Translations under genes and position numbers: made by a program
Assembly: GCA_041670885.1 (NCBI GenBank)
Contig: JBAXYJ010000054.1
Coordinates: forward strand, 1 to 13,484
From: JAJBWD01 sp041670885
Lineage (GTDB): Bacteria; Bacillota; Clostridia; Clostridiales; Clostridiaceae
Direction of reading: 5' to 3'
Length of the DNA stretch: 13,484 bases
In this document: one piece after another, positions 1 through 5,696 of the stretch
Layout: each line of letters opens with the position of its first letter
Numbering within the stretch: the stretch's first letter is position 1
Notes under the pieces: model-generated
The model's database searches: none
What the model was told of the DNA's origin: nothing
Seen by the model: only the letters and a program-made list of their open reading frames with translations

Positions 1-36
1 GGGGTAGCCCTGTGGGAGAGCGGGTCATCGCCAGGT
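1..36 (+). rRNA. rrf: 5S ribosomal RNA, 3' end only
   Basis: The first bases match the conserved 3' part of bacterial 5S rRNA: a GGGGTAGCCC/TGTGGGAGAG segment followed by a closing GTCATCGCCAGGT end. Only about the last 36 bases lie in the window, so the gene is cut by the window edge. The exact 3' end is uncertain by a few bases because the 5' strand of the terminal helix is outside the window. A tRNA gene follows about 5 bases later, so this is the distal end of an rRNA operon. Confidence 0.85.
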
Positions 37-41
37 TATGT

Positions 42-116
<75 letters not shown>

Positions 117-126
117 TAATGAATGT

Positions 127-158
127 AAGCACTGCTAGTCAGTGCTTTATTTTATTTC
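127..158 (+). terminator. Intrinsic terminator of the rRNA-tRNA operon
   Basis: A perfect 8-bp stem AAGCACTG (127-134) / CAGTGCTT (140-147) with a 5-base loop is followed by TTATTTTATTT. The U-rich side faces the plus direction, so it ends the rRNA-tRNA transcript. The stop codon of the convergent minus-strand gene (139-141) lies inside the hairpin. On the minus strand the following bases are not U-rich, so it would be a poor terminator for that gene. Confidence 0.85.
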
Positions 159-957
159 CATCAGAATGCAATTCTATTGTTCCATCAATATCAGTTCTGA
201 AAAATAGTATATTTCTGTTTTTCAATCTATTTACTACTATCTTACTTGGATGATTAAAGGAATTATTAAGCCCACAGCTAATTAGCGCAATTTTAGGTGA
301 AACAGCATCTAAAAATTCATCAGAGGTGGAGGTAGAACTGCCGTGATGAGCTATTTTTATTACATCTGATTTTAAACTCACTTTTGATTCTAAAAGATTG
401 TCTTCTATTTCTTTTTCTGCATCTCCCATAAATAAAAATGTGTTATTACAATAAGTCAATTTAATTACTAATGAATTGTTATTTAAATTATCCTTATTAG
501 AATTTTCCGAGGATAATATTTGAAAGAAAAAATACTTATCTATTATGATTTTATCACCTTTAGTTAAAACAGCAGCTTTTATGCCCTTTTGCTTAATTAA
601 ATTAGTAAGCTTTATATAAGCCGGAGAGTTAGAAGCTGACCCTGAAGAAAAGATATTATCAACTTTATATTTTAATAATATCTTTGGTATTCCCCCTATA
701 TGATCCTCATGAGGATGAGTAATAAAAATGCAGCTGAAATTTTTTATTCCGCTTAAATTAATATATTTTAATAGATTGTCACTTTCATCTAGTGGACCTC
801 CATCAATTAAAAAGTTTTTATTATTATACTGAATTAATATGGAGTCTCCTTCTCCAACATTAATACAGCTTATTTTAAGGCCTGTGTTACTAGTTTTGAA
901 ACAACCTGAAAATATTAATATAACAATTGAAATTATTACTAATTTAAACCATTTCAT
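139..957 (-). CDS. ComEC-like metallo-beta-lactamase-fold hydrolase, exported (probable lipoprotein)
   Basis: A 272-residue protein related to the C-terminal hydrolase domain of the DNA-uptake protein ComEC, here as a stand-alone exported protein. Residues 1-18 form a hydrophobic signal segment ending FSGC. Cys19 could be lipidated, although Phe at -3 is an imperfect lipobox. The metal-binding set is HPHEDH (81-86), Asp179 in MGDA, His204-His205 in IAHHGSS, and His236 in NHPS. This set is typical of the family and should bind two metals. The substrate is unknown; a nuclease or phosphodiesterase activity is only inferred. The start at 957 is chosen because GGTGAT lies just upstream; an in-frame ATG four codons earlier (969) lacks a ribosome binding site. 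The gene converges on the rRNA operon, and its stop lies inside that operon's terminator hairpin. Confidence 0.85.
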   Translation of the reverse strand: MKWFKLVIISIVILIFSGCFKTSNTGLKISCINVGEGDSILIQYNNKNFLIDGGPLDESDNLLKYINLSGIKNFSCIFITHPHEDHIGGIPKILLKYKVDNIFSSGSASNSPAYIKLTNLIKQKGIKAAVLTKGDKIIIDKYFFFQILSSENSNKDNLNNNSLVIKLTYCNNTFLFMGDAEKEIEDNLLESKVSLKSDVIKIAHHGSSTSTSDEFLDAVSPKIALISCGLNNSFNHPSKIVVNRLKNRNILFFRTDIDGTIELHSDGNKIKH

Positions 958-969
958 ATATATCACCAT

Positions 970-1116
970 TATAATTATTTACTAAAACTATTGAAATAAA
1001 CAGCAAACACATAATATAATATAATTAAACAAATTAAGAAATATATTTAATAAACCTGATAATACCGTTAAAAAATTACAAACTGTATCAAAAAAAATAT
1101 GAACTTTATCAATATA
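970..1116. other. AT-rich intergenic region between divergent genes
   Basis: Very AT-rich sequence between the minus-strand hydrolase and the promoter of the hydrogenase operon. It must hold the promoter for the minus-strand gene, but I could not single out a convincing -35/-10 pair. No ORF with a ribosome binding site and no stable hairpin was seen. Confidence 0.4.
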
Positions 1117-1145
1117 TTGACTTAGCCGTTTGCAAATGTTAACAT
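1117..1145 (+). promoter_or_regulatory. Sigma-A-type promoter of the sensory hydrogenase operon
   Basis: TTGACT (1117-1122), a 17-base spacer and TAACAT (1140-1145) lie about 30 bases before the start codon at 1176. The -35 is near consensus. The -10 is weaker and lies inside a Rex-type inverted repeat. The start codon follows GGGAGG at the normal distance. Confidence 0.65.
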
Positions 1146-1153
1146 ATTAACAA
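1136..1153. promoter_or_regulatory. Rex-type operator (NADH/NAD+-responsive repressor site)
   Basis: The sequence ATGTTAACATATTAACAA matches the clostridial Rex consensus TTGTTAANNNNTTAACAA at every defined position except the first base. The two half-sites are TGTTAA and TTAACA around a 4-base centre. It covers the -10 element, so a bound repressor would block RNA polymerase. In the known family, Rex leaves DNA when NADH is high, so the operon would be turned on under reducing, NADH-rich conditions. The rex gene is not in the window. Confidence 0.75.
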
Positions 1154-1175
1154 AGAGTATGGGAGGTAGGCTAAA

Positions 1176-1418
1176 ATGATAATTGAAGTTTGTGTTGGAA
1201 GTGCATGTCATTTAAAGGGATCATATAACGTTATTAATGAATTTATGAGAATAATAAAGGAAAAAAAAATGGAAGATAAAATAATAGTAAAAGCAGCTTT
1301 TTGTCTTGGAAACTGTACTAATGGAGTTTCAGTCAGAATTGATGAAAAAGATGTTTTATCCTGCAGTGAGAATAATGTTCCGGGGTTTTTTGAAGCAAAT
1401 GTTTTTGGGAGGTTATAA
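1176..1418 (+). CDS. Thioredoxin-like [2Fe-2S] ferredoxin (NuoE/HydC-type small protein)
   Basis: An 80-residue electron-transfer protein. The cysteine pattern C6-x4-C11 and C43-x3-C47 is the [2Fe-2S] ligand set of the thioredoxin-like ferredoxin family (NuoE, HydC), without the extra N-terminal helical region of full-length NuoE. It is first in a three-gene operon, with GGGAGG upstream and the next start codon only 2 bases after its stop. The context suggests it carries electrons to or from the hydrogenase-like sensor encoded next, or is a subunit of it. No NADH-binding subunit is encoded nearby, so a full electron-bifurcating hydrogenase is not indicated. Confidence 0.88.
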   Translation: MIIEVCVGSACHLKGSYNVINEFMRIIKEKKMEDKIIVKAAFCLGNCTNGVSVRIDEKDVLSCSENNVPGFFEANVFGRL

Positions 1419-1420
1419 GC

Positions 1421-3136
1421 ATGAGTGCCATGAACTTTTCAAAGGCTAACTGCAAAAATTGTTATAAATGCGTGAATTCCTGCAGCGTAAAAGCTATTAA
1501 AATGTTTGAAAATCAGGCTGAAATAGTAGATGACAGGTGTATTTCCTGTGGTCATTGTCTTGTTGTCTGCCCACAAAATGCAAGAAGCATAATAAGCTAT
1601 AGAGAAAGTGTTAAAAATGCCATACTGTCCGGCAAAAATGTAGTTGCAAGCATAGCACCATCCTTTGCCGGCTTTTTTCAGCACTGTCCTCCTGAACATT
1701 TAGTGGCAGCACTTAAAAAATTAGGTTTCTCAAGAGTTGAAGAGACATCTATTGGTGCCGGAATTGTAAGTAAATATTACAGTGAATACATTAATGATAA
1801 TGAATTTGAAAATTTAATAACTACTTCATGTCCGTCAGCTAATTTACTGGTTGAGAAGTATTTTCCATCTTTAATAAAATATTTAGCACCGGTAGTCTCT
1901 CCTATGGCAGCCCATGCCAAGATAGTTAAGAAAGAATTAGGTGAAGATACTTATTTTGTATTTATTGGCCCATGTATATCAAAAATTAATGAGGCTGCAA
2001 GGGAAGATTCAAAGGAAGTTGATGCAGTATTAACCTTTGAAGAGCTGGTTGAATGGATTTATGAAGAAAAAATAGACGTACTTAATATAAAACCTGCTGC
2101 TTTTGATAGAGTAGGCGGCTCTAAATCAAGTGGTTATCCTATAATGGGCGGAGTTTTAAACACAATAAATAAAAATGAAAGAAAACTTAAGATGATAGAA
2201 GTGGACGGCACTGATGAGTGCATTGAGATATTTAAAAGTATAGAAAAAAATGATATTTCAGGTGTTTGTATCGAAGCAAATGTATGCAAGGGGGGCTGCA
2301 TTGGAGGTCCTTATGCAGCTAAGGATAAAACAGGTTTTTATAATAGGATGCTGAAGGTTAAAGAATATGTAGAATATAAAGAAAAAGCAGAGAATACAGA
2401 GGAGATAATAATCCCTGAAGGAATTAATTTTAAAAGAAATTTTGAAGATAAAGGAATTAAAATAAAAATAGCCTCAGATGATGAAATCAGGGAGATTTTA
2501 GAGAAGATGGGTAAATTCGAAAAGAGTGATGAGCTTAATTGCGGAGGCTGCGGTTATAATTCATGCAGAGAACATGCTCAGGCAGTTTATGAAGGAATGA
2601 GTGTGGCTGAACTTTGTCTTCCTAATTTAAGAAGTAAGGCAGAAAGCTTTTCAAATGTAATTTTCGAAAATACTCCAAATTTACTTTTCATTCTTGATAA
2701 AGACTTATATATTAAAGAATTAAATCCGACAGCATTAGAACTGCTTAAATTAAGAGAAGATCAGGTAAAGGGGAAATTAATTAATAAAATTTTTGATGAA
2801 GACTGTTATACGAAAGTAAAAGATATAAAAAAGGATTTAATCCGACATAAGCTGTATATTAAAAGATATGATATAACAGTACTTTTAAGTATAGTATATG
2901 TTCCTAAGCAAGATATTTTCATAGTAATAATGATAAACATAACAAAAGATGAAAAAAATAGAGAAGAGCTTTTGAAGGTAAGAGAAAATACAGTGAATGC
3001 AGCTTCTGAGGTTATTGAAAATCAGATGAGAGTTGCCCAGGAAATAGCATCACTTCTTGGTGAGACAACCGCTGAAACTAAGCTTATATTAACAAAGTTG
3101 AAGAAAATAGCTTTAGAGGATTCGGGTGATATATAA
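1421..3136 (+). CDS. Sensory-type (HydS-like, group C) [FeFe]-hydrogenase with ferredoxin, FeS and PAS domains
   Basis: A 571-residue multidomain protein. Residues 11-50 hold two [4Fe-4S] ferredoxin motifs (Cys11/14/17/21 and Cys40/43/46/50). Residues about 70-320 are the hydrogenase domain, with H-cluster motifs TTSCP (Cys137), GPCxxKxxE (Cys185) and ExxxCxGGCxGGP (Cys289, Cys293). All four cluster ligands are present. The usual proton-relay cysteine before Cys137 is Ser136. Residues 374-399 form a Cx2Cx4Cx16C FeS domain. Residues about 408-510 are a PAS domain. Residues about 515-562 form a helix resembling a histidine-kinase dimerisation helix without the phospho-accepting His and without an ATPase domain. 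This architecture is that of sensory hydrogenases rather than bulk H2 producers. GGGAGG lies 8 bases before the ATG. The TAA stop overlaps the next start by 1 base. A role in H2 or redox sensing is inferred. Confidence 0.9.
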   Translation: MSAMNFSKANCKNCYKCVNSCSVKAIKMFENQAEIVDDRCISCGHCLVVCPQNARSIISYRESVKNAILSGKNVVASIAPSFAGFFQHCPPEHLVAALKKLGFSRVEETSIGAGIVSKYYSEYINDNEFENLITTSCPSANLLVEKYFPSLIKYLAPVVSPMAAHAKIVKKELGEDTYFVFIGPCISKINEAAREDSKEVDAVLTFEELVEWIYEEKIDVLNIKPAAFDRVGGSKSSGYPIMGGVLNTINKNERKLKMIEVDGTDECIEIFKSIEKNDISGVCIEANVCKGGCIGGPYAAKDKTGFYNRMLKVKEYVEYKEKAENTEEIIIPEGINFKRNFEDKGIKIKIASDDEIREILEKMGKFEKSDELNCGGCGYNSCREHAQAVYEGMSVAELCLPNLRSKAESFSNVIFENTPNLLFILDKDLYIKELNPTALELLKLREDQVKGKLINKIFDEDCYTKVKDIKKDLIRHKLYIKRYDITVLLSIVYVPKQDIFIVIMINITKDEKNREELLKVRENTVNAASEVIENQMRVAQEIASLLGETTAETKLILTKLKKIALEDSGDI

Positions 3137-4314
3137 TGAAGTATTCTGTAGAAACTTCTTTTTCCTCTTTAAATAAACATGATGAAGAGTTGTGCGGAGA
3201 TAAAGTAGAAATAATTAATACAAAAGATAAGGTAATAGTAGTAATGGCAGACGGTTTGGGTAGCGGTGTTAAGGCAAACATTCTATCTACAATGACTTCA
3301 AAAATTGCAGCCACAATGTTAAGCGGCGGTGCTACCTTAAGCGAGACTGTAGATACAATTGTTCATACTCTCCCTGTATGCAGCGTAAGAAAGTTGGCCT
3401 ATTCTACATTTACTATAGTTGTTATTAATAATGATGGGGAGTGCTACATAGCTGAGTATGATAATCCGCCTATATATTTTTTTAGAAGAGATAATTTCCT
3501 GATAGTGGACAAAAAGGAAGCTGAGATAAATGGCAAAAAGGTTTTAGAAAGCAATTTTAAGTTAAAAGAGGGAGATAAATTAGTTATAGTATCAGACGGT
3601 GTAGTCCATGCTGGCGTGGGAGGGCTGCTAAATTTAGGCTGGAGATGGGAAAATGTAAAAGATTTTCTAGGCAGAGAGGTAAAAAGCTCAAGCAACTCTA
3701 AAATATTAAACAGCAGGCTTATTGAAAAATGCAGGGCTTTATACCAGGACTGCCCTGGGGATGATGCCACAGTAGTTTCAATAATAATAGATGAACCAAA
3801 AAATGTATGCATATTTACAGGACCGCCAAGAGATAAAATATATGACAGCCTGGCAGTTACAAAATTAATGTGTTTTAATGGGAAAAAGATAGTTTGCGGA
3901 GGAACTACCGGGAAAATAGTTGAAAGGCAGATTCATGGAGAAATCCATGTTCTACTGGATACCATGACCAGAGAAATTCCGCCTATGGGATACTTAGATG
4001 GTATTGATCTGGTTACAGAGGGAGTTATTACTCTTTCTAAAACTTTAGAGAAGCTGAGAAAATATAAAGAAAGCAGTATAGATGAAGAGATAGAGGAACT
4101 ATTTTCTAAAGATGATGGTGCAAGCTATCTGTCAGAGCTTTTAGTAAAGGACTGCAATAATCTGAAGATGATAGTAGGTACAGCTATTAATCCGGCATAT
4201 CAGAATCCTAATTTCCCTATAGATTTAAGCATAAAATTAAAGCTTATTAAAGAAATAGGTAAAATATTAGAAGAGCTAGGAAAAAATGTGGATATAGAAT
4301 ATATAGATTGTTAG
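3136..4314 (+). CDS. SpoIIE-type PP2C serine/threonine phosphatase, partner of the sensory hydrogenase
   Basis: A 392-residue protein whose first ~220 residues are a PP2C/SpoIIE phosphatase domain. Visible motifs are GD at 21-22, MADGLGSG (37-44), SDGV (153-156) and GDDATVV (208-214), giving the acidic residues for metal binding. Residues about 222-392 are an extra domain that I do not recognise, containing TGPP (228-231) and GGTTGK (255-260). The start codon overlaps the stop of the hydrogenase gene (TAATG), with GGGTGAT just upstream, so the two are translationally coupled. No kinase or anti-sigma factor is encoded beside it, so its phosphoprotein substrate is unknown. It presumably provides the output of the sensor upstream. 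A terminator follows. Confidence 0.9.
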   Translation: MKYSVETSFSSLNKHDEELCGDKVEIINTKDKVIVVMADGLGSGVKANILSTMTSKIAATMLSGGATLSETVDTIVHTLPVCSVRKLAYSTFTIVVINNDGECYIAEYDNPPIYFFRRDNFLIVDKKEAEINGKKVLESNFKLKEGDKLVIVSDGVVHAGVGGLLNLGWRWENVKDFLGREVKSSSNSKILNSRLIEKCRALYQDCPGDDATVVSIIIDEPKNVCIFTGPPRDKIYDSLAVTKLMCFNGKKIVCGGTTGKIVERQIHGEIHVLLDTMTREIPPMGYLDGIDLVTEGVITLSKTLEKLRKYKESSIDEEIEELFSKDDGASYLSELLVKDCNNLKMIVGTAINPAYQNPNFPIDLSIKLKLIKEIGKILEELGKNVDIEYIDC

Positions 4315-4347
4315 GCGATATAGATAAAATAAACCTAACCATAAAGT

Positions 4348-4377
4348 AAAAGTCTTAACCAAGACTTTTATTTTTTT
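4348..4377 (+). terminator. Intrinsic terminator of the hydrogenase-phosphatase operon
   Basis: A perfect 9-bp stem AAAAGTCTT (4348-4356) / AAGACTTTT (4361-4369), with loop AACC, is followed by ATTTTTTT. It ends the three-gene operon and separates it from the acyltransferase gene. Confidence 0.92.
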
Positions 4378-4394
4378 GATATTTAATCTATAAT
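4366..4394 (+). promoter_or_regulatory. Possible promoter of the acyltransferase gene
   Basis: A consensus -10 TATAAT (4389-4394) lies about 30 bases before the start codon. The -35 at the right spacing is only TTTTAT and overlaps the preceding terminator, so the assignment rests on the -10 and on the need for a promoter after that terminator. Confidence 0.4.
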
Positions 4395-4423
4395 GATAAA
4401 GGAATAACTTATGGAGGAATAAC

Positions 4424-5143
4424 ATGAAAACTATAATAAAGTATATAAGATTTATATTCTATATGATTGGGACTATGTTTAAAAGAATAAAATACGAAAA
4501 AACAGCAAAAAAATTCGGCAAAAAAAAAGCAGAAGAGTATTTGGACAAGATACTTTTAGATTGGGTGAAATTTTGTATAAGGCTTCTTGAAATTAAAGTT
4601 ATTACTATCGGTGCAGAAAATATTCCGGAGGGTAACTTTCTTATAGTCGCTAACCACCAGGGAAATCTTGATATACCATGTATTATGTATTCTCTAAATA
4701 GAAAAGTAGGATTTATAGCTAAAAAAGAAATGGAGAATATACCGCTTATTAGCTATTGGATGAAGAAAATAAACTGTGTTTTTATGGATAGAGAAAATAT
4801 AAGAGAAGCTGTAAAGTCTATTAATAAGGGTGTAGATTTGCTTAAAGCAGGTAAGGTTCTGGCAATATTTCCGGAGGGGACCAGAAGCCGCGGAAACAAA
4901 ATGGGAGAATTTAAAAAGGGAAGCCTAAAGCTGGGGACAAAAGCTAAGGTGCCTATACTTCCAATAGCAATAAATGGATCTTATAAGATAATGGAAGAAT
5001 CTCATGGATGGATAATAAAAAAAGGTGATATAAAGATAAAAATATCAAAACCAATAATTACTGAAAATCTTTCAATGGAAGAAGTAAAAGAACTTCCATC
5101 TAAGATTGAAGGAATAATAAGAGAGAATTTAAATGAGCTTTAG
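4424..5143 (+). CDS. plsC: PlsC-type 1-acyl-sn-glycerol-3-phosphate acyltransferase
   Basis: A 239-residue member of the PlsC/LPLAT family, which acylates lysophosphatidic acid to phosphatidic acid in membrane lipid synthesis. The catalytic NHxxxxD motif is at 77-83 (His78, Asp83). The substrate-binding FPEGTRSRG motif is at 149-157, and a VPILPIAINGS block follows at 176-186. The N-terminal ~60 residues contain a hydrophobic, basic amphipathic stretch suitable for membrane association. GGAGG (4413-4417) lies 6 bases before the ATG. It is a single-gene unit between two terminators and is not obviously linked to its neighbours. Its precise acyl donor cannot be read from the sequence. Confidence 0.9.
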   Translation: MKTIIKYIRFIFYMIGTMFKRIKYEKTAKKFGKKKAEEYLDKILLDWVKFCIRLLEIKVITIGAENIPEGNFLIVANHQGNLDIPCIMYSLNRKVGFIAKKEMENIPLISYWMKKINCVFMDRENIREAVKSINKGVDLLKAGKVLAIFPEGTRSRGNKMGEFKKGSLKLGTKAKVPILPIAINGSYKIMEESHGWIIKKGDIKIKISKPIITENLSMEEVKELPSKIEGIIRENLNEL

Positions 5144-5156
5144 GCTCATTTTTTTT
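5132..5156 (+). terminator. Intrinsic terminator of the acyltransferase gene
   Basis: A perfect 7-bp stem AATGAGC (5132-5138) / GCTCATT (5144-5150) is followed by a run of T to 5156. The last codons and the TAG stop (5141-5143) of the acyltransferase lie inside the hairpin. Confidence 0.9.
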
Positions 5157-5358
5157 GGAAGATTGCATAATAACCTTTGGTTGATTTCATCTTGAAAATA
5201 AATGATAAATTATGCAGCCTCTTTTTTATAAAAAGAAGATTGATATTTAAGCAGTTTCCTGATTTGATTGTATTAGGAAGTAAATTCATGTATTACCATA
5301 AAAACTAGTAATATGTAACCGTTTAAATAAAAATATTTGAAAATTCTTATAAAAATGC
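5157..5358. other. Intergenic region with an inverted-repeat element
   Basis: No protein gene with a ribosome binding site was seen. The segment 5164-5216 has a perfect 8-bp inverted repeat, TGCATAAT / ATTATGCA, which encloses two smaller hairpins (AACC-TTT-GGTT at 5172-5182, and TCAT/ATGA at 5187-5190/5202-5205). The remainder up to the argG promoter is AT-rich and featureless to me. Confidence 0.4.
5164..5216. repeat. Inverted repeat that can fold as a three-way junction
   Basis: Outer arms TGCATAAT (5164-5171) and ATTATGCA (5209-5216) are perfectly complementary and close a region holding the AACC-TTT-GGTT hairpin and a shorter second one. It lies just after the acyltransferase terminator. 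It may be a structured RNA, a remnant of a mobile element, or chance in AT-rich DNA. Confidence 0.35.
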
Positions 5359-5395
5359 TTGCATAAATATAAAAAAATATGTATAATTACAATAA
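5358..5395. promoter_or_regulatory. Tandem ARG-box-like sites (candidate ArgR operator)
   Basis: Two 18-base windows, 5358-5375 and 5378-5395, resemble the ARG box WNTGNATWWWWATNCANW. Their cores are TGCATAAATATAAA (one core mismatch) and TGTATAATTACAAT (three core mismatches). Their centres are 20 bp apart, close to the spacing of paired ARG boxes in known arginine operators. They cover the -35, spacer and -10. The second box is weak and AT-rich DNA gives such matches by chance, so this is a candidate only. Confidence 0.4.
5359..5387 (+). promoter_or_regulatory. Promoter of the argGH operon
   Basis: TTGCAT (5359-5364), a 17-base spacer and a consensus TATAAT (5382-5387) lie about 310 bases before the argG start. 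Transcription would begin near 5394, giving a leader of roughly 290 nt that includes a small ORF. Two ARG-box-like sites overlap the promoter. Confidence 0.75.
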
Positions 5396-5418
5396 AATTT
5401 TTATTAAGCAGCAAAAAA

Positions 5419-5462
5419 ATGAGCCGTTGTGATTATAAGATAAAACATTACTGATGGTTCAT
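5419..5462 (+). other. Leader RNA stem-loop upstream of the argG leader ORF
   Basis: ATGAGCC (5419-5425) can pair with GGTTCAT (5456-5462) over 7 bp including one G-U, with a 30-base AT-rich loop. It lies about 25 bases downstream of the predicted transcription start. I do not recognise it as a known riboswitch, and no T-box sequence is present. Confidence 0.35.
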
Positions 5463-5500
5463 AATTGATTATTTCAAAATAATTATAAGGGGGACTTAAG

Positions 5501-5650
5501 GTGTATATTATATCTGTTATGCCTGAACTGCATATGGTAATAAATCAAACTGAAACAGCAAAATTAGCTTGCCTTGGTATTTTAGTATTATCCTCCACAG
5601 TTAGTTTATATAGGATTTTTAGGGGTTCGCCCCGTATATTTTATATTTAA
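5501..5650 (+). CDS. Putative 49-residue leader peptide of the argGH operon
   Basis: A GTG-initiated ORF of 49 codons with a strong ribosome binding site (AAGGGGG, 5487-5493) 7 bases before the start. It lies inside the long leader between the argGH promoter and argG and ends 46 bases before the argG start. Residues about 21-37 are hydrophobic and could span a membrane. The C-terminal part contains Arg38 (AGG), Arg41 (AGG) and Arg45 (CGT), all the arginines in the peptide, within 8 codons. The AGG codon for Arg41 and the CGT codon for Arg45 border a GGGG-TTCG-CCCC hairpin. I do not recognise a homologue. It may be a regulatory leader peptide sensing charged tRNA-Arg, or simply a small membrane protein. 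Confidence 0.5.
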   Translation: MYIISVMPELHMVINQTETAKLACLGILVLSSTVSLYRIFRGSPRIFYI

Positions 5651-5662
5651 ACAAACTAAACT
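5599..5662 (+). promoter_or_regulatory. Extended hairpin with UUCG tetraloop in the argG leader
   Basis: GGGG (5622-5625), TTCG and CCCC (5630-5633) form a compact tetraloop hairpin. AGTT and AGTTT (5599-5607) can pair with AAACT and AACT (5653-5662) around a single bulged A, and ATATA/TATAT (5608-5612/5642-5646) adds a middle segment. The structure spans the last third and stop of the leader ORF and ends 22 bases before the argG ribosome binding site. The downstream sequence has no strong U-run, so it is not a clear intrinsic terminator. Confidence 0.45.
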
Positions 5663-5696
5663 TTGGAAAAATACTAAATTTATAGGAGTGATTTTA

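Noticed and set aside
1439..1699. Minus-strand ORF opposite the hydrogenase gene
   Set aside because: It is antisense to well-conserved ferredoxin-domain codons and has no recognisable domain. The same holds for minus-strand frames at 3084-3314 and 3444-3812.
5146..5289. Minus-strand ORF of 47 codons between plsC and argG
   Set aside because: It has no clear ribosome binding site and runs into the acyltransferase terminator hairpin. Its sequence overlaps the inverted repeat rather than looking like a folded protein.
5394..5696. T-box or other known riboswitch in the argG leader
   Set aside because: No T-box consensus (AGGGUGGNACCGCG-like) and no known riboswitch core was found; the leader contains an ORF and simple hairpins instead.
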